The notes: a model not told the origin generated them from the sequence alone. DNA of 64,000 nucleotides from Marinihelvus sp036351115 (GCA_036351115.1 JAZBOL010000060.1:1-64000), one strand, 5' to 3'. Positions 17,387 through 25,952 are shown, counted from the first letter of the stretch. A program made the numbers and translations.

Positions 17387-18906
17387 GTCTTCAAACTGCC
17401 CAGGATCTGTCCCGGGCCGACTGGCACACGCTCGCCGGCAAGCTCAAGGGTTCGCTCGAACCCCTTCATTTCATCGACGGCGAATTCGTCGACAGCCGGG
17501 ACGGCGGTCGCTTCGAAACCGTCGACCCGGCCACGGGGGAAACCCTGGCGGCCGTCGCCGCCGGCGAGGCCGCGGACATCGACCGCGCCGTGGCGGCGGC
17601 GGACCGCGCCTTTCGCGACGGGCGCTGGTCCCGCCTCGAACCGCGGGAACGCATGAAGGTGTTGCAGCGATTCGCCGACGCCGTCGAGGCGAATGCCGAG
17701 GAGCTGGCGCTGCTGGACACCCTCGACATGGGCAAGCCCATCGGCGATATGCTGTCCGTCGACATCCCCCTGGTCGCGGAGACGATCCGCTTCATGGCCG
17801 AGTGCATCGACAAGGTGGAGGGCGCGGTGACGAACACTGCGGACGACCAGCTCGGCCTGGTCCTGCGCCAGCCCCTGGGCGTCGTGGGCGCGATCACGCC
17901 CTGGAACTATCCGCAGCTCATGGCGGCCTGGAAGTTCGCCCCGGCGCTCGCCGCGGGCAACACGGTGGTGCTCAAGCCCGCCGAGCAGTCACCCCTCAGC
18001 GCCCCGCGCCTGGCCGAACTGTTCCTCGAGGCCGGCGGCCCGCCCGGAGTCTTCAACGTGGTCAACGGCCTCGGGGAGACCGCGGGCAAGGCGCTGGCCC
18101 TGCACGGGGACGTGCGCAAGATCTCGTTTACCGGCTCGACCGCGGTGGGCAAGCTGATCATGCAGTACGCGGGGCAGTCCAACCTCAAACACGTGGGCCT
18201 GGAGTGCGGCGGCAAATCGCCGCAGATCTTCCTGGCCGATCTGCCGGACATGGAGGCCGCCATCGAGAGCGCCTACGGGGGGATCTACGACAACCAGGGC
18301 GAGGTGTGCAGCGCCGGCTCGCGGCTGCTGGTCGAGCGCAGCATCTACGACGAGTTCCTGGAGCGCTTCGCGGCCGAATCCCGGGGCGCCTACGCGCCGG
18401 GAGATCCGCTGGACCCCGACACCAGCATGGGGCCGCTGGTCACCAAGGCGGACCAGCAGCGGGTGCTGGGCATGATCGAGGCCGGCAAGGCGGAGGGGGC
18501 GCGGCTGGTCTTCGGCGGCGACGCCCCGGCCGACCTGGAACCGGGCGCCTTCGTGAATCCCACGCTCTTCGCGGATGTCCGCCAGGACATGAGCATCGCC
18601 CGCCAGGAGGTCTTCGGCCCCGTGGCCAGCGTCATTCCCTTCGACGACGTGGCCGAGGCCCTGCAGATCGCCAACGACACGGAGTATGGCCTGGCGGCCG
18701 GCGTCTGGACCCGGGACATCGACCGCGCCTTCCGCCTCGCCAAGGGCCTGGAGGCCGGCATGGTGTACGTGAACACCTACGACGCGGGGGACTTCACGCG
18801 ACCCTTTGGCGGCTGGAAACAGTCGGGCAACGCGCGGGATGCCTGTCTCGACAGCTTCAAGAGCTACACCCAGACCAAGGCCTGCTGGGTGCAACTGTCG
18901 GGCTGA
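17383..18906 (+). CDS. Aldehyde dehydrogenase, PuuC-like
   Basis: 507 residues with all family motifs: NYPQLMAAWKFAPALAAGN, SFTGSTAVGK, LECGGKSPQIF with E274, and NQGEVCSAGSR with catalytic C309. The C-terminal NTYDAGDFTRPFGGWKQSGN matches the pattern of PuuC (gamma-glutamyl-gamma-aminobutyraldehyde dehydrogenase), as does the N-terminal FIDGEF. It overlaps the acyl-CoA synthetase stop by four bases (ATGA). Together with the PuuA-like ligase downstream it suggests that an amino-aldehyde, perhaps gamma-glutamylated, is oxidised to the acid with NAD(P)+. Betaine-aldehyde dehydrogenase-like activity is the main alternative. Confidence 0.88.
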   Translation: MSLQTAQDLSRADWHTLAGKLKGSLEPLHFIDGEFVDSRDGGRFETVDPATGETLAAVAAGEAADIDRAVAAADRAFRDGRWSRLEPRERMKVLQRFADAVEANAEELALLDTLDMGKPIGDMLSVDIPLVAETIRFMAECIDKVEGAVTNTADDQLGLVLRQPLGVVGAITPWNYPQLMAAWKFAPALAAGNTVVLKPAEQSPLSAPRLAELFLEAGGPPGVFNVVNGLGETAGKALALHGDVRKISFTGSTAVGKLIMQYAGQSNLKHVGLECGGKSPQIFLADLPDMEAAIESAYGGIYDNQGEVCSAGSRLLVERSIYDEFLERFAAESRGAYAPGDPLDPDTSMGPLVTKADQQRVLGMIEAGKAEGARLVFGGDAPADLEPGAFVNPTLFADVRQDMSIARQEVFGPVASVIPFDDVAEALQIANDTEYGLAAGVWTRDIDRAFRLAKGLEAGMVYVNTYDAGDFTRPFGGWKQSGNARDACLDSFKSYTQTKACWVQLSG

Positions 18907-18949
18907 AAAGCCGACTTGGCAGTATCATGGCTGAAAAAGGAGTGACCCC

Positions 18950-20326
18950 ATGACGGAAGACAGCTCGATCGCCGAACTCGAAGCGTTCCTGGAAGAGCAC
19001 CCGGATACGCGCTTCATGGACGTGTTCGCCGCCGACATCAACGGCATCATCCGTGGCAAGCGCATCCCCCGGGAAGACTTTTCCAAGCCCTTCGAGAAGG
19101 GCGCCAACTTCTGCGCCTCCGCCGCGCTGCTGAACAGCCGCGGCGAGGCCGCCGAGAACCACCCGCACGGGGCCCACGACGGCGACCCGGACATCCGCAG
19201 CGTGGCCGTGCCCGGCTCCCTCGCACCGGTGCCCTGGGCCAGCGTGCCCACGGCCCAGTGCCTGCTCGAGCTGCAGGAATTCGACGGCACGCCCTTTTTC
19301 GGCGATCCACGAAACGTGCTGAAGCGGGCCATGAAGCCCCTGGTCGAGGAGCTCGGGCTGCGCCCCGTCCTGGCCACGGAGCTGGAGTTCTATCTCTATG
19401 ACTACGACGGGGATACGTTCATTCCCCGGCACCCGAAGATCGCCGGTTCCGACTGGGACCAGCTGGGTGTGCAGTTCGGATCCTTCGATGACCTGGACGA
19501 CGTGGAGCCGTTCCTCATGGACCTGGACACGTTCTGCCGAATCCAGAACATCCCGGCCGGCGCGGCGCTGGCCGAATACTCCCCCGGCCAGTTCGAGGTC
19601 AACCTGCAGCATGTGTCCGACCCGGTGCTGGCCTGCGATCACGCCATCCTGCTCAAGCGCGCCGTGAAGGCCGCCGCGAAGAAGAACGGCCTGGCCGCCT
19701 CCTTCATGGCGAAACCCTTTGCCGAGCACGCGGGCTGCGGGCTGCACATCCACGTCAGCCTGGTGGACGAGGCCGGCAACAACGTGTTTTCAGGACACTG
19801 CGAGGATGGAGAGTTTTCCGAAACGCTGCGCCATGCCATCGGCGGCCTGGTGGAAACCATGCCGCAGGCGATGGCCGTGTTCGCCCCCAACGCCAATTCC
19901 TATCGGCGCTATGCCCCCGGCTTTTTCGTGCCTGCCAAGCCCACCTGGGGCCCGAATCACCGGGACCTGGCCTTGCGCATTCCCGTCTCGAGTCAGGAAA
20001 ACCGGCGCGTGGAGCACCGTGTGTCCGGCGCGGACGCCTGCCCGTACCTGGTGGTGGCCGCCATCCTCGCGGGCCTGCACCACGGCATCACCCACAAGAG
20101 CGATCCCGGACCCATGACCCACGAACGGGAAGACATCGAGTACGAGGTCACCCTGCCCGTGCGCTGGGACAAGGCCCTGGACGTGTGGGAAGCGGGCACC
20201 GTGCTGCCGAAGTACTTCGGCAAGGAGTTCCACCGGGTTTACGGCCTTGCCAAGCGGGAGGAATCGGACATCTTCCACTCGGAAGTCACGGATCGCGACT
20301 ACGAGTGGTTTTTAAGGGCCGTCTAG
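18950..20326 (+). CDS. Glutamine synthetase family gamma-glutamyl-amine ligase, PuuA-like
   Basis: 458 residues. Motifs in order: DINGIIRGKRIP, TELEFYLYDYD, AEYSPGQFEVNLQH, FMAKPFAEHAGCGLHIHVSL, NSYRRYAPGFFVP and RRVEHRVSGADACPYLVVAA. These follow PuuA (gamma-glutamylputrescine synthetase) and methylamide synthetase rather than GlnA; the last residues lack the GlnA C-terminal pattern. It would join glutamate to an amine with ATP. AAGGAG sits 9 bases before the ATG. It is the last gene of the operon; no PuuD-type hydrolase or PuuB-type oxidase follows. Whether the amine is a diamine, methylamine or a pathway intermediate cannot be told from sequence. Confidence 0.87.
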   Translation: MTEDSSIAELEAFLEEHPDTRFMDVFAADINGIIRGKRIPREDFSKPFEKGANFCASAALLNSRGEAAENHPHGAHDGDPDIRSVAVPGSLAPVPWASVPTAQCLLELQEFDGTPFFGDPRNVLKRAMKPLVEELGLRPVLATELEFYLYDYDGDTFIPRHPKIAGSDWDQLGVQFGSFDDLDDVEPFLMDLDTFCRIQNIPAGAALAEYSPGQFEVNLQHVSDPVLACDHAILLKRAVKAAAKKNGLAASFMAKPFAEHAGCGLHIHVSLVDEAGNNVFSGHCEDGEFSETLRHAIGGLVETMPQAMAVFAPNANSYRRYAPGFFVPAKPTWGPNHRDLALRIPVSSQENRRVEHRVSGADACPYLVVAAILAGLHHGITHKSDPGPMTHEREDIEYEVTLPVRWDKALDVWEAGTVLPKYFGKEFHRVYGLAKREESDIFHSEVTDRDYEWFLRAV

Positions 20327-20362
20327 ACGCCCACCCTCGTTTTCGCTCGCTCGACTGGCTTC

Positions 20363-20379
20363 TTCGCCCTGTAGGCGAA
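20363..20379. repeat. Small hairpin downstream of the ligase gene
   Basis: TTCGCC (20363-20368) and GGCGAA (20374-20379) flank CTGTA. No T-run follows on either strand, so termination is doubtful. It contains CCTGTAGG, which also occurs in the 52-bp repeat cores at 37.6-41.9 kb, but nothing else matches. Confidence 0.4.
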
Positions 20380-20465
20380 ACCGCCCGCACTCGTTCACGA
20401 CGAGTACGCGACATCGCTTGTTTGTTGATGAACATTGTCAGCAACGAAGCGCGAGGGACTTGAGC

Positions 20466-21119
20466 TTATCCGCGGTTTCTCTTCAGACGCCTGTCCGCGC
20501 CTTCGCGGTATGCCTCGGCGGCGGCGAGGAGGACGCTGGGCGCCAGGCGCACGTCGTAGCTGGGGTTGACGTAGGCGAAGTTGATGACGCCGTCCTGGCC
20601 GATGATGAAGGTGGCCGGGGCGGGCAGCACGTGGTGGTCCTCGCCGGACGCCTCCTCGAGATCGACGCCGAAGCCCTTGTAGCGCTCCACGGTGGCGTCC
20701 TCGACCCGGAAGGCAATGCCGAAGCCCCGGGTGGCGCCCAGGCGGCTGTCGCTGAGCAGCGTGTAACCGATGTCCGGCTCGTCCAGGCTCTCCACCAGGA
20801 CGCCGGGGCGGTCCATGCTCACGAACCACACGTCGAAGCCCAGTTCTTTGAGCCGCGCTTCGGCATGGCGCATCTCGGACAGGTGCAGGTTGCAATAGGG
20901 GCACCAGCCGCCGCGGAAAAAGGTCACGACCACCGGGCGCTCCATGCCCGCCGGATCGAAGGGAAAGGGCTGGTCATCGGCCGTGCGCAGTTCGAAGGCC
21001 GGCGCCGTCATGCCCGGCAGCAGGGGCTGAACGTCTTCGGCCGCGGCATGGATGTCCGTGCGGTCGGCCAGGGCCAGGGTGGAAAAGGCCAGGAGCAAGG
21101 TAGCAAGCAAGGTTTTCAT
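20466..21119 (-). CDS. Peroxiredoxin-like (AhpC/TSA, redoxin) exported protein
   Basis: 217 residues. The first ~18 residues (MKTLLATLLLAFSTLALA) form a signal peptide, so the protein is periplasmic. A thioredoxin-fold peroxiredoxin domain follows with TFFRGGWCPYCNLHL holding the CxxC pair, FDVWFVSMDRPG, and ATFIIGQDGVINFAYV. Members reduce peroxides or act as thiol-disulfide reductases, but an exported one would need a periplasmic electron donor. It converges on the amine operon and looks like an independent transcription unit. The electron donor and substrate are not evident. Confidence 0.85.
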   Translation of the reverse strand: MKTLLATLLLAFSTLALADRTDIHAAAEDVQPLLPGMTAPAFELRTADDQPFPFDPAGMERPVVVTFFRGGWCPYCNLHLSEMRHAEARLKELGFDVWFVSMDRPGVLVESLDEPDIGYTLLSDSRLGATRGFGIAFRVEDATVERYKGFGVDLEEASGEDHHVLPAPATFIIGQDGVINFAYVNPSYDVRLAPSVLLAAAEAYREGADRRLKRNRG

Positions 21120-21344
21120 CGTCTGAATGTTCTCTTTGATCGAGTCAGCTTATCGGATCCTACCGCGCCACCTGCCAGGTCGGGCCGGGCCGGCAACGAC
21201 GGGCGCTATCCGGTCTCGCGCCGTGGTGTCCCTCGTGGTGCGCACCGTAACAGACCCGGGGCTGGGCGAATTCCTTACAAACCGTGCCTCCCCTTGGCCG
21301 CCGATCCAGTTGCACCAAGCCTGTTCAACCGTCGCGGGACGGCG

Positions 21345-21372
21345 TGACCTCTCCCCGGCGCGCGGCTAAAAT
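21345..21372 (+). promoter_or_regulatory. Candidate promoter for the halogenase gene
   Basis: TGACCT (21345-21350) and TAAAAT (21367-21372) are separated by 16 bases and lie 30 bases before the halogenase ATG. Only pattern resemblance to sigma-70 sites supports this. The rest of the 283-base gap shows nothing else I can name. Confidence 0.35.
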
Positions 21373-21402
21373 CGGATTTTTGGCGCGACCCCCCAGGCTT
21401 AC

Positions 21403-22920
21403 ATGACGACCCCACCCCGAAAATTGCTCATCGTCGGCGGCGGCACCGCCGGCTGGATGGCGGCCCTGCACTTCAAGCACGTGTGGGCCGACCGGGACAT
21501 CGACATCACGCTGATCGAATCAGCCCGAATCGGCACTGTCGGCGTGGGCGAAGGCACGACGCCGTTGATCAAGGAATTCTTCGACCGCCTGGGCATCCCC
21601 GAGAGCGAGTGGATGCCGGCCTGCAACGCCACCTACAAGTGCGGCATCAGCTTTCCCGACTGGGCCGTGGAGGAAGGCTACGAGAGCTACTTCCACCCGT
21701 TTTTCTCCGAGCACGACCGGGCCCACGTGAACCACTTCTGGGACAACTGCAACCTGCGCCGGGACGGCTACGACACGCCGGCCCACCCGGACGATTACTT
21801 CGTGTCAGCCGCGGTCGTGAAGCAGCATCGCTGTCCGATTTCGAAGGAAGCGGGGGTGCCGGATGCCGTGTACGGCTACCACTTCGACGCGGCGCTCATG
21901 GGGCAGTACTTCAAGGGCAAGGCCATGGCGGCGGGGGTGAACTTCATCGAGGACACGATCGCCGAGGTGAAGCTGCACGAAAACGGCGATATCCGCGCCG
22001 TGGTCACCGAGCAGCATGGCGAGGTCGGGGCGGATTTCTTCGTGGACTGCACCGGCTTCCGGGGCCTGCTCATCCGCGGCGCCCTGGGCGAAGAACTCGT
22101 GTCCATGCGGGACTACATGTTCAACGACTCTGCCGTGGCCATCCCCACGCCCCGCAAGGACGACGGCCAGCTGTCCTCCGAGACCGTCTCCCGGGCGCTC
22201 AGCCACGGCTGGTGCTGGCACATTCCGCTGGTGAATCGCATGGGGAATGGCTACGTATTCAGCTCGACGTACTACGATCACGAGCGCGCGGAGGCCGAAT
22301 TCAGGGACTACCTCGGCGAGCAGGCCGAGGGCGCCGAGGCCATTCACCTGCGCTGGGAACCGGGACGCCTCGAGAACCACTGGCAGCGCAACTGCGTCGC
22401 CATCGGCCTGAGCCAGGGCTTTCTCGAGCCGCTGGAGGCGCTCATGATCAACGTGATCCAGACCAGCATCGAAGGGTTTGCCGAGAGCTGGGAGGCCGGG
22501 GATTTCAGCAATCGGTGGCAGGAACGATTCAACGGCTACGTCAGCCGCTTCATCGATGGCATCCGCGACTACCTGCAGCTGCACTACAAGATCAACACGC
22601 GCACGGACAGCCAGTACTGGATCGACAACCGGGAGAATCCGAACCTCTCGGATCACCTGCGCACCATCCTCGAGGCCTGGGATGGCCAGGCGGACTTCGA
22701 CCGCGTGCTGTTCGACCACATCAACCAGCAGATCTATCCTCGCACGAGCTGGTACTGCATGCTCGCCGGCATGGGGCGTTTTCCGGACGCCGACAAACCC
22801 GGCATGCGCATCCCCGCCAAGCGCCAGGCGCGAGCCGCCAGAGCCAACGCGGAAAAGTCGAAGGCGTTCTGGCGGCACACGGAGTATTTGGATTTAATTT
22901 ATGGTGCTAAAGGTAATTAG
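21403..22920 (+). CDS. Flavin-dependent tryptophan halogenase family protein
   Basis: 505 residues. The FAD motif VGGGTAGWMAAL is at residues 11-22. K79 falls in ATYKCGISFPDW, aligned with the catalytic Lys of PrnA/RebH. The diagnostic WxWxIP motif is W270-C-W272-H-I-P275, which keeps the enzyme from working as a simple monooxygenase. FLEPLEAL carries E342, matching the second catalytic residue of PrnA. All active-site features are therefore present and a reduced-flavin-dependent halogenation activity is plausible. No flavin reductase, peptide synthetase or indole-pathway gene is nearby. Many family members in marine bacteria have unknown substrates, so I would not call it tryptophan-specific. 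Confidence 0.9.
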   Translation: MTTPPRKLLIVGGGTAGWMAALHFKHVWADRDIDITLIESARIGTVGVGEGTTPLIKEFFDRLGIPESEWMPACNATYKCGISFPDWAVEEGYESYFHPFFSEHDRAHVNHFWDNCNLRRDGYDTPAHPDDYFVSAAVVKQHRCPISKEAGVPDAVYGYHFDAALMGQYFKGKAMAAGVNFIEDTIAEVKLHENGDIRAVVTEQHGEVGADFFVDCTGFRGLLIRGALGEELVSMRDYMFNDSAVAIPTPRKDDGQLSSETVSRALSHGWCWHIPLVNRMGNGYVFSSTYYDHERAEAEFRDYLGEQAEGAEAIHLRWEPGRLENHWQRNCVAIGLSQGFLEPLEALMINVIQTSIEGFAESWEAGDFSNRWQERFNGYVSRFIDGIRDYLQLHYKINTRTDSQYWIDNRENPNLSDHLRTILEAWDGQADFDRVLFDHINQQIYPRTSWYCMLAGMGRFPDADKPGMRIPAKRQARAARANAEKSKAFWRHTEYLDLIYGAKGN

Positions 22921-22938
22921 CGCCGATTCGTTAAATCC

Positions 22939-23565
22939 TCACTGGCAAAGCGTTTCAAACTGCTGAGGCCAGGCAAAGCTTACGTTCACCAATTGCCATC
23001 CGGGTTCGTCGTCGCCATTGACGACGCCGTCGCTGTTTGTGTCCTCATGAATCTGCCACCGCCACTCGTAATCTGCTACGAATGCCGTCCCAACGGGTGG
23101 AAAAATGATGTCACAGCCGGAATGACTGGCGTTTAACGTGTTACCGTCCTCAGGAGGCTCCGGAATGTACCCTTGTCCGGGTAAATCCTGGGTATGAGCT
23201 GGCGCTTTTTTACTGTTTTTGACCAGATCGTTGTCAAAAACCAGCAATGCCAGTTCGTCGAAACTTCCCAAAGAATTTGGGTTTAGGCCAGCGGGAAGAA
23301 GAAGATTTACGTTCACTGGGTAATTCAGCTCACTGCGTACGGCGCTTTGGACACGATCGTGAATCGTCGTGCTGGGAAAGGCCATAGTGGAATAGCTGCG
23401 AACCTGTTCAGGAGCCGGGTCGCTGACCGGGCTTGAAACGGCCTTTTCCGGTAGAAGTTGAAGACTTTGCGCAGACACACTAAGGCTGAGAAGAAGGGCT
23501 GTTGCGGTGCTGACACCAGATAACAGGTAATGCTTACGAACCATCTTGTTTTCTGGTTGAAGCAT
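22939..23565 (-). CDS. Hypothetical secreted protein with an EF-hand/dockerin-like calcium loop
   Basis: 208 residues, not recognised. The N-terminus (positively charged VRKHYLL, then a hydrophobic segment ending SVSAQ) is a good signal peptide. The C-terminal part has DTNSDGVVNGDDE, which fits the calcium-binding loop of EF-hands and dockerin repeats, followed by two aromatic-rich segments. Base composition is visibly lower in GC than the genes around it, with A/T-rich codons, suggesting acquisition from elsewhere. It converges on the halogenase gene with an 18-base gap. An in-frame ATG at 23544 is an equally possible start; neither has a clear ribosome-binding site. Confidence 0.6.
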   Translation of the reverse strand: MLQPENKMVRKHYLLSGVSTATALLLSLSVSAQSLQLLPEKAVSSPVSDPAPEQVRSYSTMAFPSTTIHDRVQSAVRSELNYPVNVNLLLPAGLNPNSLGSFDELALLVFDNDLVKNSKKAPAHTQDLPGQGYIPEPPEDGNTLNASHSGCDIIFPPVGTAFVADYEWRWQIHEDTNSDGVVNGDDEPGWQLVNVSFAWPQQFETLCQ

Positions 23566-23787
23566 GTTTGAGGTGATAGTTACTCCTTTGTTGAATGGTG
23601 ATTACGCCGCTGATGCGACGGACAAACCGTAAAAAAAACTTCCATAAAGTCAAATACTAACGAGCACAATGCTCGGTGGAACGCTCTTGAAACGCTCTGG
23701 TGGCGGCATGAAGGGAACGTCTGGTCACTGCCGTCCAGCCTGATAGCAGCAACCGGTCCGAAAATGGGTAATCCCCAGACGCAAAAA

Positions 23788-23805
23788 CGCCCGGCGAACC
23801 GGGCG
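23788..23805. terminator. Rho-independent terminator (usable on both strands)
   Basis: CGCCCGG (23788-23794) pairs with CCGGGCG (23799-23805) around CGAA. Five A's before it give a T-run for minus-strand transcripts, and TTATTTTTATT follows on the plus strand. It most likely ends the small gene at 23859-24071. Confidence 0.75.
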
Positions 23806-23858
23806 AGGCTTATTTTTATTACGTTTTTCTTAGCGAATCAGTTGCTGGCTGCTCTGAG

Positions 23859-24071
23859 TCAGACCATTCGCCTTCTTGTTGACTGAAGGTAGAGGCCCAG
23901 CATCCAGATGAGGGCCAACACCACGACCAGACCGCCCGCCAGGCCCCAGGCATCGGAACCGGGGTTCGCGCTGCCCTCTGCCGCCCAGGCCGAACCACAC
24001 GACATCATCGTGAGCAGGCTCGCGACGGCAGCAGTGAGTTGGGGGTGGAGCTTGGTGAGACGTCTTGTCAT
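23859..24071 (-). CDS. Small membrane or envelope protein, unknown function
   Basis: 70 residues. A basic N-terminus and a hydrophobic segment ending in AWAAEG read as a signal peptide. A Gly/Ser linker follows, then a single transmembrane helix (LAGGLVVVLALIWMLGLYL) and a basic end (STRRR). The architecture resembles C-terminal anchor tails but without any sorting motif I know. AAGGA lies 10 bases before the ATG and a strong terminator lies about 55 bases past the stop, which support a real gene. No function can be proposed. Confidence 0.55.
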   Translation of the reverse strand: MTRRLTKLHPQLTAAVASLLTMMSCGSAWAAEGSANPGSDAWGLAGGLVVVLALIWMLGLYLQSTRRRMV

Positions 24072-24099
24072 GACCGGGGAAATCCTTGTTGCTCTTTTT

Positions 24100-24128
24100 G
24101 GTCAGGGTCTGTGACAGACCGGCTGACC
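24100..24128. repeat. Nested palindrome in a divergent intergenic region
   Basis: GGTCAG-GGTCTG-TGA-CAGACC-GG-CTGACC: two nested 6-base inverted repeats between the small membrane protein (minus) and the secreted repeat protein (plus). It could be an operator or a transcript hairpin; no T-run makes termination unlikely. Confidence 0.5.
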
Positions 24129-24272
24129 GGCGTTGCCACGACCCAGGACCCCCCTGGCTGCGCAGGAGTGTGCAATATCCCTCCCCCGCTTGCAAGCGAT
24201 GTGGCGGATTGTCGGGTGAACTCTCGTTAAAGCGAACAAGCCACCCATTTCTCGGACCTCGGAGACCCGCCG

Positions 24273-25844
24273 ATGAATCGCCGCCAAACACCGTTCGAAC
24301 CGGGACTGACAACCCGCTCCACGTCAAACTCACGCCCCTCAACCCTGCACCGGCTTGTCCCGGGCATCGCCATCGCCCTTGGCCTGTTGGCCGCCACGCC
24401 CGCCTGGGCCAACACGGTGGACGACTTCAGCGCGACCCAGGGGCCCATCACCGTGGGGCCCGGCGAGGAACCGCTGGAAAGTGAAGCCACCGGCTTCTTC
24501 GACGGCGTCCTCGACCGATTCCGTGTCATGGCGCCGGCCCTCGACGACGAGGCGGCGGCCGGATCCACCGCCACCGCCGAGATCGGCGGGGGGGAATTCA
24601 CCTGCATCATCGATTTCGCCAACAACAACTCGGAGAACGGCGGCGGTTGCACCGTGGCCTGGGCCCCGGACGACGAGACGGACGACGGCGTCAACGAGAC
24701 CTTCGACGTGACCAACGCGGGCGCCTTCGAGTTCGAGGTGCTGGAAGCGGCACCGGGTACGGTGATCGGCATGTTCATGACCGATAATTCGGTGGCTCCC
24801 GAGGACCTGATCGGTGGCCAGGCCAATGGGGTCTTCTTCTTCATCGAGAACCCGATCCCCGGCACCTACACCCTGCCCATCGACCAGTTTTTCCTGCCGA
24901 GCGGCCCCCTGTTCGACTTCAACGAGGCAGCGGTCACCAACATCGGCCTGGTGGTCGGATACATCGACGGCGCGGAAGGCACCACCCGCATCGGGCCCGT
25001 GACCAGCCTCGGCCCCATCGTCGGCGGCACCGAGGGCAACCCCCCGGACGGCCCGGACGATCCGCCGCCGGACGAAGAACTCATCAACTTCGTCTCCGGC
25101 ACCTATTTCAATCCGGCCCGCGACGGCGAAGGCTGCCAGGTGACCCTGGAAGGCGATGGCGTGACGATCATCCTCACCTGCTACCTGTTCCAGGACGGCG
25201 CCCAGGCCTGGATCATCGGCGCCGGCACCCTGTCCAACGGCCAGGTCGTCTTCAACATGACCCTCACCTCGGGGGCCGACTTCGGCAACGATTTCGACGC
25301 CGACGACGTGGTGCGCACCCCCTGGGGCACCGCCATCATGCGCTGGAGCGACTGCAACACCGCGGAAATCGAGCTGAACTCGAACCTGCCGGACTACCCA
25401 CCCATCACCCTGGTCACCACCAAGGTGACGCGCAACAACTGTGACGGCCCGGGCCCGGACGCGGCGCTCCTGGCCAGCCAGGGCACGCTGTTCGACCCGC
25501 TGCGCGACGGCGAAGGCTTTCAGCTGGCCCTGCAGGGTGAGACCGGCATCTTCGTGCTCACCTGGTACACCTACCTGAACGGCGAACAGGTCTGGCTCAT
25601 CGGCACCGGCACGCAGAACGGCGCGCAGCTCGTCTTCGACGATCTCGTGATCACCAGCGGTGCGGACTTCGGCGCGGATTTCGATCCCAACGACGTCGAT
25701 CGGACCTTCTGGGGCCAGGTGATCTTCCAGTTCCTCGACTGCAACAACGCCATCGCCTTCGTGACCCCGATGAACGGCCAGGAGGCCATGTTCGACCAGT
25801 TCGAAATCCAGGTCCGGAAGCTGGTGACCGGGGTGTGCTCCTGA
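24273..25844 (+). CDS. Secreted protein with two C-terminal tandem domains, unknown function
   Basis: 523 residues. A long basic N-terminal region is followed by a hydrophobic stretch ending TPAWAN (signal cleavage). The first half (to ~residue 265) is acidic and Asp/Glu/Gly-rich. A linker, NPPDGPDDPPPDEE, leads to two ~105-residue repeats. Each begins GT(Y/L)F(N/D)PxRDGEG, has a W(I/L)IG(A/T)GT centre, then LTSGADFG-like and FGxDFDxxDVxRTxWG motifs, and ends with DCN. This repeat is common in secreted proteins of Xanthomonadales-like gammaproteobacteria. Cysteines paired within the repeats suggest disulfides. An inverted-repeat terminator follows directly. Confidence 0.75.
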   Translation: MNRRQTPFEPGLTTRSTSNSRPSTLHRLVPGIAIALGLLAATPAWANTVDDFSATQGPITVGPGEEPLESEATGFFDGVLDRFRVMAPALDDEAAAGSTATAEIGGGEFTCIIDFANNNSENGGGCTVAWAPDDETDDGVNETFDVTNAGAFEFEVLEAAPGTVIGMFMTDNSVAPEDLIGGQANGVFFFIENPIPGTYTLPIDQFFLPSGPLFDFNEAAVTNIGLVVGYIDGAEGTTRIGPVTSLGPIVGGTEGNPPDGPDDPPPDEELINFVSGTYFNPARDGEGCQVTLEGDGVTIILTCYLFQDGAQAWIIGAGTLSNGQVVFNMTLTSGADFGNDFDADDVVRTPWGTAIMRWSDCNTAEIELNSNLPDYPPITLVTTKVTRNNCDGPGPDAALLASQGTLFDPLRDGEGFQLALQGETGIFVLTWYTYLNGEQVWLIGTGTQNGAQLVFDDLVITSGADFGADFDPNDVDRTFWGQVIFQFLDCNNAIAFVTPMNGQEAMFDQFEIQVRKLVTGVCS

Positions 25845-25868
25845 AATCCTGAGGGGGAGGCGGACCGG

Positions 25869-25896
25869 GCGTCACCGCGTCATCTCGCGGTGACGC
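25869..25896 (+). terminator. Terminator hairpin after the secreted repeat protein
   Basis: An 11-base perfect stem (25869-25879 with 25886-25896) around TCATCT, followed by CCCGTTCGTTTT. The stem is strong and the T-stretch modest and slightly displaced. Confidence 0.7.
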
Positions 25897-25952
25897 CCCG
25901 TTCGTTTTGGCGCTTCCACATGCCCCGGGTGAGCCTGGCGCTCTGCTGTGGT

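Noticed and set aside
18950..20326. Housekeeping glutamine synthetase glnA
   Set aside because: Motifs follow PuuA and the gene ends an amine operon, with no nitrogen-regulation genes beside it.
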